Below are positions 39,401 to 50,700 of a stretch of DNA of 64,000 nucleotides, piece after piece. The position numbers and the translations under genes are program-made. The stretch is from Adineta steineri (lineage: Eukaryota; Rotifera; Eurotatoria; Adinetida; Adinetidae): contig CAJNOI010000013.1 of assembly GCA_905250115.1 (NCBI GenBank), positions 607,788 to 671,787 on the forward strand, in the 5' to 3' direction. Every line of letters begins with the position of its first letter. Position 1 is the stretch's first letter. The notes under the pieces are model-generated. The model was not told where the DNA came from, did not search any database, and saw nothing but the letters and a program-made list of their open reading frames with translations.

Positions 39401-41097
39401 CTAATGATTAAAACTACCGTCTAATAATGCTTCATTGATTGATAATGATGAATACAAAAAAATACGTATATATTTGAAAATCTGAAGAGACTTTTATATA
39501 GATCAAAGAGATAGCTTAGAGAAAAATGGAGTTTCTTATATGGAAACATTTTCTTTTATATTTTTAGCTTTTCTTCATTGAATTAGCCTTTGTACGTTTC
39601 CATGTATACGATGCAGGTAGTAATCATTTATTATCTCAACGTGTCATGCCTCTTAAATGTCTTCGACCTGGCTATCGACATGTTCGTTTAAGAGATATTG
39701 CAAATGTACCATTAGAATTAGCAACATTATTTATTTATTCTAAAACATCTGAAACTATATTACTTCGTACTCCTGAACAAGATTTATCATCATCAAATAC
39801 ACCACATCTATTTCGTAATCGAATATTTGGACGAACAACTGATACATCAGATGTTATTCACGTATGCTATTATAATTTATGTTTCATTTTATATATTAAT
39901 AGTTTGTCCTTTACAAATAGAGTAATCGTGATTCTATACGACCTAAACATAAAACATTTGAAGTAAAAGTCTATGGTAAAGAAGGACGTGATGAAGAATT
40001 TCGACCATTTGCTGTAACACAATATACAACAGTTGAAGAACTTATAGAAATGGTAAAATACAAATCTATCGATATATATATATATATATTAGTATAATCA
40101 ATTATTAATTTTAGATTGCTAAAACAAATGATTTTCTTCAAGTTGGTGAAACAATTAATGATATTATATTAACTGAATCGTCTAAAACATGGAAAAAGAA
40201 AGCATCATCATCGAAACAACCTGATATTCCACCACGAATACTTGAAAAACATGAACGAGTTCTTGTAGTTATGGATCGTGTTGGTCGAGAAACAGTTATT
40301 TTATGTAAGAAAAAAGCTCAAACACCAGTAAGTTAAAAAAAAATAAATTTTCATCTTTCAATAATTAAATATAAATATATTATTCTTTAAGCAACATGTA
40401 ATACTATCAACATTAGCTGATAAAAATATTCAAAATTGGGAAAATTGTGATCGTACATTTCTTGTTACTATTTATAATATATCATCTATACAAAAACATA
40501 CTACTTTTCGAACACCAATTAATTCTACTGCTATTCATGTTATTACACAAGTAATTATTCTTTAATAAACCTTAAAATTATATTAATTTTTGGTTTGTTT
40601 TTTTATATTTAGTTAATGAAAAAAATGCGTATGGCTGGTATACCAAATGATTATGGACTTGTTGAAGAAATCGATGTCAATGGAACAAATCGTCGAATAC
40701 CAATAAAACGTCGTTTATTAGCAGACGATGAAAAAATTTATGGTATACAACGTTTATGGACATCGACAAATTCAAAATTTGTTTTAGTTAAAAAAACTGA
40801 ATATAATGAAACTAATAATAATAAAGCATTTACTGACAAATTTCTATTTCGATCATTAACTAGACAAAAATCAATTGAACGAGAGTTACATGAAGGTAAA
40901 TTTGAGAAGATACAATAACTAAATACATTAATTTATTTATAGAATCTCAATCAAAATCACGAACAACTACTACTTCAACATCAAATGGTACTTTTAATAA
41001 TAATAATCGAAATTCACTTGCAGCAACACCACCAATTCCAAAAACTAATCAATCAAAACGTTCATTAAAAACATTATTTTCCGCAAACAAATCATAA
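21452..41097 (+). CDS. PLCE1: Giant phospholipase C epsilon with N-terminal ankyrin, ARM-like and FERM-like modules
   Basis: Forty coding exons. The first is 21452-21757 and the last 40943-41097. Others include 21826-22411, 22479-23344, 24283-24382, 26690-26886, 27618-28556, 29651-30599, 30944-31840, 32779-33567, 36099-36800 and 37192-37796. Their lengths sum to 12042 nt, 4013 residues, with every junction in phase. The C-terminal half (from about residue 2170) follows human PLCE1 domain by domain: RasGEF, PH-like/linker, EF region, PLC X and Y, C2 and two RA domains. Such enzymes hydrolyse PIP2 to IP3 and diacylglycerol under Ras, Rap and Rho control. The N-terminal half is not in the human enzyme. 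Fusion does not rest on splicing alone: the FERM-like end and the RasGEF start share one open exon (32779-33567). Non-coding 5' exons may exist upstream. Confidence 0.9.
25119..25594. mobile_element. Inverted-repeat element in intron 4 of the PLC-epsilon gene
   Basis: Termini GGAACCATCCATAGAAGACG (left) and, on the other strand, GGAATCATCCATAAAAGGACG (right) match over about 20 nt, bounding 476 bp that is clearly more G/C-rich than the surrounding intron. No long ORF inside and no convincing target duplication. A non-autonomous DNA element of unknown class. Confidence 0.7.
27173..27550. mobile_element. Inverted-repeat element in intron 5 of the PLC-epsilon gene
   Basis: Left end TTCAAAATAAAAGGCAGATG and the reverse complement of the right end, TTCAAAGTAAGAGGCAGATA, start long imperfect arms of about 80 bp each. 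The arms also share GAACGAGGCGGAGAGCT versus GAAACGAGATGGAGAGCT. About 378 bp with no coding frame, so it is MITE-like. Target duplication not resolved. Confidence 0.65.
28895..29083 (+). mobile_element. Dispersed intronic element, copy D
   Basis: In intron 7 of the PLC-epsilon gene. Shares TTGCTTGTGTGTCCGCACTT, AATAAATAGTTTACTG and TCTACGAGAAAGAGCTGAG with the copies in the kinase introns, and ends GAGCGTTATTTGT. It is shorter than copies A and B, so partly deleted or a different subfamily. Confidence 0.6.
30732..30794. repeat. GTGGGTG-rich palindromic intronic repeat, copy 1
   Basis: A G/T-rich arm (GAGGGTGAGGGTGTGGGTG) faces a C/A-rich arm (CACACCCACCCTC) within intron 9. Related palindromes sit in introns 16 and 23 of the same gene. 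Confidence 0.6.
31887..33080 (+). other. Giant PLC-epsilon: FERM-like module (exons 11-15)
   Basis: Residues about 1750-2080. The segment [16 protein letters not shown] then [18 protein letters not shown] matches the F2 lobe pattern of FERM domains. [16 protein letters not shown] through [15 protein letters not shown] to ITVYLWKIV matches the PH-like F3 lobe. FERM modules bind membrane proteins or lipids. No stop separates it from the RasGEF that follows in the same exon. Confidence 0.65.
33340..34630 (+). other. Giant PLC-epsilon: RasGEF (CDC25-homology) domain
   Basis: Residues about 2165-2450 over exons 15-19. Diagnostic stretches are [53 protein letters not shown] and [15 protein letters not shown]. 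Each aligns with the corresponding PLCE1 segment, including the typical order of helices. In vertebrate PLCE1 this domain acts on Rap1; activity here is inferred. Confidence 0.85.
33821..33919. repeat. GTGGGTG-rich palindromic intronic repeat, copy 2
   Basis: Left arm GTGGGGTGTGCGTGGGATGT and onward to GTGGATGTGGGTG; right arm CACACCTACACCCACCCACA. It fills much of the 227-nt intron 16, where most introns of this gene are about 55 nt. Confidence 0.65.
35927..36050. repeat. GTGGGTG-ended hairpin element in intron 23, copy 3
   Basis: Ends are GTGGGTGTGG and, on the other strand, GTGGGTGTGG. Inner arms CAAGGGAGAAAGAGCGGA and, reverse-complemented, CAAGGGGGAAAGAGCGGA continue to a near-perfect stem. 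This is the best preserved member of the family and looks like a foldback MITE. Confidence 0.75.
36099..41097 (+). other. Giant PLC-epsilon: EF region, X/Y catalytic barrel, C2 and two RA domains
   Basis: The EF region is in exons 24-25 ([24 protein letters not shown]). The X box starts at residue 3079, with catalytic His in ASSHNTY (about 3093) and YHGR (about 3138) and the core [11 protein letters not shown]. An acidic X-Y linker follows ([12 protein letters not shown]). Y box: [47 protein letters not shown]2: [13 protein letters not shown] and [11 protein letters not shown]. Two RA folds lie in exons 36-39, and the last exon is a basic tail. All expected catalytic residues I can name are present. 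Confidence 0.9.
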
Positions 41098-42127
41098 AAT
41101 CAAATAGAAAACAAAAGAATCAATTTTCAAATAATACAATCTTGTCAAATATATATTTATATATTTTTTTTCCTTTTTTGTGTCTATATGCCTCAGTTTG
41201 ATTTCTCTTTTGTTGTTTACTGCTATAACTGTTCTCTCATCAAGTGAACAGTATTGTTATGTTTCTCGTTTTTTTTCTTTGTTTTCGCTTTTTTTAAATT
41301 AATTCGCGATTATTATTGCTAGGTTTTGCAATACACACTGGAAAAGAAAAGAAAAATATTTTATAACAATCAAGTATCTATTTTATATTAACAAGAATCG
41401 ACGAGTACCTATTAACATATAAAATTTTCTTTGTAATATAAGAAAGATTTTATGTCAGTTATTTAAGAAGCCCGATGCAGTATATTCACGAGCACTTGTA
41501 ATCTAGTTGCATAACTACACAAGGCTTAAAAATGATTCAAACAATCTTCAAACGCATTGTTGAGTCTTGTCAGAAAAGATGAATATGCACGATCATGATC
41601 ATAATAAAAAATATTAGTCATTAGTAGGTGTGCATGAATCTCATACGTTGGGATTCAATCATTACATAAAAAAAGTATTAGTAAGTTAATTGATAAATTC
41701 TCATCCTTACTTGAACTGTTATCATCAAATCTTCGTCAGCTATTTAAAAAAATGAATGATTTCTTTCTAACTTGTTTCTCTGCGTGTAGAGATATACGCT
41801 GAAGCAATAATAATAATACCAATGAATTCACAGTTCTTCCAGTTGAAATACACTGATATTTCCATATCTCAAAAAAACGCATCTTTACTAATGTTAGATA
41901 TTCGTTAAAACAATGCGGATTCAAAAGAGATATATTTTTAATTGCCACTTTTCCAAAAAATAGTTAAAAAGAATTTATTTATTAGTTTTTCTGTATACAC
42001 ATGAAGAAGCCACCGCATATAACGTGAGAGAGACATCAAGCAGAAGCATATCAAGAATTTAATAAATAAAACGGCACTAAACATAACAAGCACCTTGCAT
42101 ATATATATATATATATAGTTGTAGTGT
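41098..42127. other. Convergent intergenic region, 1.0 kb
   Basis: Holds the 3' flanks of the PLC-epsilon gene (plus) and the SPEF1-like gene (minus). Short frames on the minus strand around 41736-42216 have no similarity or splice support. An (AT)n run lies near 42100. Confidence 0.6.
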
Positions 42128-44125
42128 TTATTTTCGTCCATTAAAACCCATTGGTACATGTTGTTGACGATTCGATGTTCCATTATGAGGACCTGATATA
42201 CCTCGTGATTGATCAAGTTTTTCTGCTAAATCTTCGACTCGAACATCTTTTAAATGAAGTAAATGTTCAAGACGACGAATTTTTGCTTGTAAAATCTTTT
42301 TTTTTGTTAATAAAAAAGAAAATAATAATAAAAGAAATTCGATTTAAAATTTACTTGAATTTGTTCGTCTTTCGCAAGACATTCTTGTTCTTTTTCATCA
42401 TATTCAATACGGCTAACCATATCTGTACTTAAATTATGCGTAGATGCTGATTTTTTTTGAATACTATAATTATTATATTTTTAAAAAAATATTTCGAATA
42501 AAAATTGTTTTTTTACTTTTGAGGTTTCGATCCTTGATCTAAAATAGAATACTAATATAATTATCTATAGCATAAACAGATGTAACAGAAGAAGGACATA
42601 ACAATATTTAATCTATTTTTTCCCACCTTGTTCATAACAGAATTTTTGAATAGGAGAATATTATTAGTAATAAACTTACTAGCATATGTGAATTGTTCAT
42701 CTCCATGATTATTGTGCTCAAATGTAGCTGGATAATCTTGAATTTGACGAGGTGTTGCTGCATTAGCTTCAGTTATTTTAGCTTTTTGATGAAGAAGTCT
42801 AAATCAAAAAATTTTGAAAAAATCATTTATCAATTTAATTCAATTCTATTTTCAATCTATCAAAACAAAACCCACTACTTGCATTATATTTTGATTAGTA
42901 ATAAATTAGGAGAGCGAAAAAAAACGTTACTTCACATTCACAAACAAATTATTATTAACACCCTCAAGAGAAAAAAACAAACCGATATTGTGGATCACTA
43001 GGATTTGTTTCCATTCCATAGAGATAACTGAAAGAGTACATAGATCATTTATAAGAAATTAGATTTATTCTATAGGATTATTATTATTAAAATGCAGCAA
43101 AAACTAATCGATATAATATATTACATACTCATCAATTTTTGTTCGTAAATTGTAAAGAAATACTTCAATAAGTCCATTTCGACCAAGACATATACCACGC
43201 ATAACAGCTTCAGGAACATTAAGACCAAATCGACAGAAGATTTTTCTAAATAATATAGAGTACGGATTAAAACCTTCAACAAATAACTGTTATTCGTTAT
43301 CTATATATCATTTTTACTGTTGCAGAGATGAGAAAAAAAATATTTGCTTATTGAAATTAGAACATCTTTCGTCCCTTGCTCTTATGGAAAGTACACTAGA
43401 AAATAATCTTTAACAAGTCTGTGATAGTTGAAACGTAGATCTAAACTATGATGGTCACGTATTCTATTCTGTATTTCGCCCATGTTCGATTATCACTCCG
43501 ATCTAAATTCAAAGCCAATTGACATCTGCATTCTTTATAGACTAGACGAGTCATTTTATTTCCATAACAAAGCAATACTTTCAAATAGTAAGTCTAATCA
43601 ACTCTGTCCATATGTAATTTCGAAATAGTCTTATTACGCATTAAATCATCACAATCTCTTTAAAGTTCATTAAAACATCATAGATTTATATCAAATAAGA
43701 TATGACATGACATTAAATTACCTATTTAAAAGTCCCCAATTAATCATTTTTTGTTGTGTACTATTGGCTGCTGCATAATTATGTAAATCTACCTATGTAA
43801 ATAAATAATTTTTTTATTGTAATAAATTTCTTTGTTTTCTATTTACCCAACTAGGAAAATAATATTTAACCATTTCTGCTATCATAACTAAAAATAAACA
43901 ATATAAATCAAAACCAACAACCCTCTTACTATTCAAATATTCACAAAACAAAGAAATCACACACACACGTGAAATAAAGCAAATCAATTATCAAAAAAAA
44001 AGTTTCTTACCGCCATCAGCAAAATCTTTTTCAATACGTTTTTTAGGTCGACTTAATGGTATTTGATCAATCCATGCATAAAGATCTTGTAATAATTGAT
44101 CATCCAGTTCAATATCCCAAGACAT
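42128..44125 (-). CDS. SPEF1: SPEF1/CLAMP-like calponin-homology microtubule protein
   Basis: Nine exons: 44125-44011, 43887-43847, 43792-43722, 43245-43129, 43027-42983, 42798-42680, 42538-42517, 42463-42355 and 42295-42128. They join to 268 residues, near the 236 of human SPEF1. The N-terminal CH domain shows LYAWIDQIPLSRPKKR, DFADGVMIAEMVKYYFP, HNYAAANSTQQKMINWGLLN and LNVPEAVMRGICLGRNGLIE. The C-terminus is a coiled coil (ILQAKIRRLEHLLHLKD, VRVEDLAEKL) as in the family. SPEF1 bundles microtubules in motile cilia and cortical arrays. One exon is only 22 nt. The last acceptor (AAAAAAAAAG) lacks a pyrimidine tract, but frame and family fit. An alternative first exon is listed separately. Confidence 0.9.
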
Positions 44126-44270
44126 TATTCAGAACAAAACGAGAGAGAGAGAGAGAAAAAAACAAAAGTGATTATATCAAGATCTGAAAGAAGGTACATT
44201 CCATTGCAAAAAAAAACATATCACAAATAAGAGAGAACATGCTTTTAAAACATAATTTATAATTAAATAC

Positions 44271-44394
44271 CTCCATCAGCAAAATCTCTTTCAATTTTTG
44301 TCTTCTTTCTCGTAAATGGTATACTATCAAGCCAAAGATATAAATTAGCAATTTGTTCCCTATCAAATATATATGACCAATCGAGTATAAACAT
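44271..44394 (-). CDS. Alternative first exon of the SPEF1-like gene
   Basis: Upstream of the standard first exon lies a second exon with ATG (44394-44392) encoding 41 codons: QIANLYLWLDSIPFTRKKT, KIERDFADG, then donor GTATTT. It encodes the same start of the CH domain as 44125-44011 (shared LY-W-D-IP--R and DFADG) and ends in the same phase, so either can join exon 2. Because each carries its own ATG they are probably alternative first exons from separate promoters. It diverges strongly outside conserved positions, arguing for an old duplication kept under selection. Confidence 0.75.
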
Positions 44395-44704
44395 AATTTA
44401 TTTTGTTGTCATTCTTTCATTATTTTTTTTCTTCTACCATAGCTCATATTGGTAACCATAGTAATTGCCACACATTTAAACAGAACAAATTCTATTCGTT
44501 GAAATATCTAACCAATTCTCGTTGTGATTACAACTAGCGTCCTATCATCATTTTTTGATTCCATAAGAAGAAGAAAAAAAAATATATTCTATTCTATTCA
44601 AGGATTTTGTTTTTTAGATTTTAATCTTCTTTTTTGTTCCTTCTTTTTCTGTGTATATAATTTATCAATGTTCGTTGGATAAAAATATTAATTATAATTG
44701 TATT
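44395..44704. other. Divergent 310-bp intergenic promoter region
   Basis: Lies between the upstream SPEF1 first exon (minus) and the start of the next gene (plus), so it should serve as a compact bidirectional promoter. No recognised element, only T-rich tracts. Confidence 0.5.
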
Positions 44705-47700
44705 ATGCCATCATCATCGTCGTCATCATCATCAACATCATCATCATCAACAACAACAACAACGAATAGAGTAATGAATAATGGTCATCGTAAACGAAAT
44801 GGATCATCATTATCAAATATTAAAAAAATACGTCGATCTGAATTAGTAAAGAATTCGAAAGATGAACGACCAAGTCGACCATCATTATCGAATTCGAATT
44901 CATTAAATAATATTACAGAAGAATATTCATTAACAACAGAAAATAATCGATCTTCAACATTAAGACCATTTGGTGATTCATATGATAATAATAATAGCGA
45001 TATTAGACGAGATTTAAATTCAAATAAACGAGAAATTGGTATGTTTTTATCAGATTTCGAATTAAAAAAAATTTATTAAAAAGTCAAAAATATTAATTTC
45101 GTATGAATTTGAAGTATAAATAACGATTTTATTTTTATCTCAAATAAAAAATTCATATACGAAAATTGACAAGGAATTCTATATATAAGATAATCTCTCT
45201 GCATCCAATTAATAATATTAAATCGGCAATAGAAAAAAATTCATCCTAAGTTCTTAGACTGAATATTGAAATTTTATTTTTTCTCACAAAAACAATCATA
45301 TAGCATTCGTCATGGATCACTAGTTTCATGACCTAATGTATAACGTGTGTCACAGAAGTCGCTAGTTTTGTAAATAAATTTTAACATATTTATTAATTGA
45401 AAAAATTTAGGTTCAACTGAAAATACATCTAATTCAATAAATAAAAAAGCAACAGCATTATCATTAATTGTTAAATCAACAATACTTAATAAACAAGATG
45501 GATTACAAACTAATCTCGTACCATCTTATGATAGTGATGAAGAATTAGATAAAACAAAACAAAATTCGAATAAAATTTTAGTAAGAATAAAAATTTGTTC
45601 ATATTTCTATGTAAATATTTATTTTTCCTTAGCCAATGGTTGTCACACCTATTATTACATCATCGAATTTAGCAAAACAAACATTACGTTCGGATAATAA
45701 TAGTGTTATTATTCAACAAGCAAATGGTAAATCGAATTTATCAGCAAAAATATTCAAAGTAGTTGTACCACAAGCAATTAAAATGCTTACAAATGGTGAT
45801 GGACTTTCATCAGCTTTACGTATTCCAACAAAAATTCAACTAACAAAAACATCATCACCAATTTTTGCAATTAATCAAGAACAATTAAATGATCAACATC
45901 AAATATTATCAGCAACAACAATTGATATAAGAGAAAAACAGCAATCAGTTGTTGATTATCCATTAACACCACCACCACCACCATCATCTATAATTGATAT
46001 TGGAAATACAAATCCTCATTTATTAAAACAAGATTCAATAAAAGAATCTACTATGGTTAATAATAAAGGTATATTCAGCTTTTTCAAAATTTCATTGGGT
46101 TCAGATAAAAGAGATGCTTGTTCAGCGCAGCCTAGGTTTAACTTCTTGGTCACTGGAACCCGTTCACAGCAGCGTTGGAACCGGTCCGGCCAAAACCGAA
46201 TTTTTACCGGTTCATGAAATTATATTTGTATTTCAAATTTTTTTCTTACAAAACTAATCTTTATTTGTTTTTTTTTGAAATACCATGTTAAGAATTGTTG
46301 TACGTATATGTTTTAGTTGAAAAAGAGCATGTGACAAAAATATTCATATAAATTCATAGTTTTGCCGGAGTTTTGCAAGTTTGACGTCAAAAGTAGTCCG
46401 GCCGGACCGGATGGAAAAAATCCGTCCGGTTCCAACTCTGGTTCACATATGCTATAGAGAATTTGCTATGCAATAGCGTTTGAGAGATGTGTCAACTAAC
46501 AAACTCTATAGTCACGAGTTTTTCTGAAGGGTCAGTGAGTAATATATTAACCCATCTCTCACACTCATCTCCAGTAATTTTTAGATAGTCTGAGCTATGT
46601 GTGGTCTTTTTTTCATATTTTCAGCTATCAGAATGAACAACAGCCTTGATTTATAGCCAATAATTTTTGGCGCCAGTCGCTAAGATCTATAGCAGAGAAT
46701 GCGAGCTGCAAAATCTCGGTTTATAGTCTATACTCACCTTTTGCCTTTGTAAGACATACGTGAGTGATTTATGCTAATGAATAATCGGGGGCGTGAAATC
46801 TGAGTACATCAAGTTCTAAAAGCAGGGAGGCGTAACACCCCACGCGCCCCCTGTGAGTAATAGGCCTCTTTTATCTCTCATATCAAGTAAAAATTGTTAA
46901 GAATAACATAGATTATTATGTATATAATTTTTAGGTATGAAAGAAATCGATTCAACTATATCTAAACGTCATTCATCATTATTATCCGATTGGACTGTTC
47001 CACCAACGAGTGAATTATCACCAACATCTTTAACATCATCATCACCTGATTTATCTCAAAATAATATCATATCTGATGATTCGATTGTTGAACTTGATTT
47101 AAAAAATAATCGATCATCAATAAATCGTCGTTATCGTTCATTATCGTTTTCTTCTCCTGTATTAGTCAATGTTGTTGAACAAATTAAACCAATAACACCA
47201 CCATATAAATCCAAATCATTACCACGTATTACTAATGTAACAAATAAAAAACTTCGATCAATAACACCTATTGTGACATATTCTTCGATTCAACGTTTAA
47301 AAAAACGACGAAAAGATGGTCAATTTTATTTGAAAAATCAATTTTATGCGAAAAGATCAAAATTAAAAAGTAAAAATGATGATGAAAATAATATAGTTAT
47401 TATTCGAGATATTTTAAATAATATGATCGAGTAAATATACAATTTATAAATATTTTTTTTTCTTTATTTATTTTTTGAATTTATTAGACAAGTTCAATTA
47501 ATAAATATTCATAAAGATAATAGATTGAAAATATTAGCCAATAAACCTACAATACCAATCAATGTAACAACGAATACAATCGAAGGTAAAAAAAACAAGT
47601 ATAATTAAATCATATTTAATAATTATTCTATAGAATCTCGTTCGATAATAACAACATCAAATGAAGTAAAACAAAATAAAGTTAAAGAACGTAAGTCTTC

Positions 47701-50700
47701 GTTAGGAGTTCAATGAATTCAAACTTCCTTTTAAATACGAATAAAAAGTGTGATGAGTAGAAGATATTGAGAAGTGATGGTTATTAATGATCAGTAGGGT
47801 TGCCAAATATTTTTATAATGTTTGTGTTAATCATCAATAGAAATAACTGTTACATTCAGATATAAAACATTTTCATGATAAATGTTAAGAATGTAACTTT
47901 GACCTAAATGGAACAAAAACTAGGTATATGTGCGATATTTGGGTTTTTCGTTTGCTATAAGTGTAATAGTTAATTAAGTTCGTTTTATTTTACAATATTC
48001 AGATCTATAAAAACCATGGAACAGCTTCCCTACCGCTTCCCTACTACCGAAAAAACATACACAATGATAGACTTATTGTCGAATATTTTCCTTTATGTAT
48101 TCGAATTTAAAAAGCATGATTATAAGTAACATCAGCTGTTTATATTCATCTTGAGTATTCTATATCTTGAGGAGGTCAAAGAGGATTTGTTAGGAACACG
48201 CAGGGGCGTTGCGACTAGGGGGTGCGTGGGGTGTCACGCCCCCCTACTTTGGAAATTTTTGTTTTTTTTCGTCAATAAAATCAAAAGCAAGGGTTTTTAC
48301 GTGTTAGATTTTATCAAAAAGGGCGTTGCACCCCTCTAGCTTTTAGAACTTGAAGTACTGAACTTTTGTGCCCCCCCTGCCTTGGAGACCTCGCTACGCC
48401 CTTGAGGAACACGTAAGATTGATTCCGGAATCTACTTTTCCGGTTACACATTTAGTTGGTATGTCCAGAGTAAAAAATCATAGATTCAAATACTTGAAAA
48501 TAATAAAGGACATTAAACTATCTACATGTTAATCTTAGGTATGAATGAAATAAATCATCAAGAGGAGACTAATAATTACAAAACCATGCCTCAACAACCT
48601 CAAGTACCAATTCAACAAGGTAATATTTTATCCGTTGATTATTAATCTTTTCGTATTAATTCAATAATCTTATTTTTAGAAAATTATTCTTCATTATTAT
48701 CATATGATCCAAATAATAATAATTCATCAATTGAATTAAACCGTCAAACATCAACACCATTATCATTTCATTCAATACCGCCATCATCATCTTCGTCAGC
48801 AATCGATGACCAATCATTAACATCTCCTCACAGTCAATCAATAGTTTCAAAAACACATATATTTACTGATATAGTTAATGAATTAATAAAAGGTGCCAAA
48901 GGTTTAGATAAATTATCATGTTCATTAGTAACATTTACAAATTCTATACATGATTTTATTCGATTAACAGTAGAAAAACAAAATGAAAAAATTGAAAATT
49001 TTCAAAAAGAATTAGAAAAGTATACAATAAACAAAATAAAGGTCTTTTTCATATATATATCTTTATATTTACTTATTTAGAAAATGTTCATCACAATTAA
49101 ATCGTGCAAATATTTTTTGTTTAAAAAAAATTCAATATTTTACTAATAAACATTCTCTTATATCAACTAATGAATATATTGAAGAAATAACATTACTTGT
49201 AAAATATTTTTATCTCTATGTATTAAGTAAGTTTATATAGACTAATAATAATAATATTGAATTATTTTTAAAAATAGTACTTAATTGTCGAAAACAAGAA
49301 CATGAAATTGAATTAATATTAAATGATTTACTTAATGGAAAATTAACATTTATTAATGAATCATTTGATTCACCAGTAATAACAACAACTATTGAAGATA
49401 TTATGTCATCAAAATTAGCAAATGATTATCTTCTTTCACAACCATTGATTATTAATCAAACTGAACATTCATTACCATTTATATGTAATACAGAATTGGA
49501 AAATGAGTTATTGTTCAAAAATGAAACATCGTCAACAATGAATCCATTTTCTGATTTAAATGATTTAGAAGATTATTTAAATCGTTGTGAACGTAAGTTA
49601 TTAATTAATATCTCGATCAATTGAGAACTTATACTTTTTTCCGTATGACTAATATTTACTCGCGAAATAATCTTATCTGAAACAAAAGAGATTTTATCTT
49701 TAAAGGTTTAGTTGACCTTCTGATATTTTGAATCGTACATGTTATCAACGGGAATATTTTAGGAATTCGCCGGTTGTTACCGATTGGTGACAACTTTGGA
49801 ATATGCTTTAAGGATAGATTTATTGTATTCAGTTGTAAGCGCGTATTTTTCTATTATCGAAAACTAGTAACAGGATCATATTACGTAAATAATCTAGTGT
49901 TTTTATTTATTCATAATAGTTATTTTATAGATTAGTTGCAAAAAAAACAAATATTAGAGAAATATTGACATTCATCAAGAAATCTATAATAAAATGCATC
50001 ACTATGTAATCAAAGCTGTATAAATAGAGATGAAAGTCAGTGGTATCTGGGATATTTTTATCATGAATAAAGTTCTAGAGAGAAATATAATGCTCAATGT
50101 TTAACATGATGTAAAAACGATGTGACTAACACTTACAATAGTTATTGACGGAAGCAGTAATGATCGATCGATTAAGGTGCACTTCCGCGTGTATGCGAAA
50201 ATTTATAGGATTATTTCAAAACTAAGACTTTACAAAAAAGAGAATTTGTTTGAATCATGACTAAAAATTATTATTAATTATATACAAATTAATTTTAATC
50301 TATCATAGATATGTCAACAACCATTCCACACTATCCTGTTCAACAGCAACCTCCTCCTCCTCCTGTTACCTATCATCCACGTTACTCTCATCCTTCAGCT
50401 TCGGCTCAATATTATTATCCTTCACCACAACCACAAGACATGACTCCTTATTACTATCATCCTAATACATCTGCTTATCCAAATTCCCAACAACAACAAC
50501 CATATCCATATAATCATCCATCATGTTATTATAATCCATTAAATTCATATGGAACAACATATAATACAAATGAACAGTATAATTTTTATTACAATCAACA
50601 AACATCATATTCACATTCACATCCGAACAGTACAAATGACATTCCATCATTAAATAATCATCAATCATATCGACGAATGAATTCAAATATACGAAGGTAA

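Noticed and set aside
41736-42216. Two minus-strand frames downstream of PLC-epsilon.
   Set aside because: A/T-rich convergent spacer, no homology, no consistent exons.
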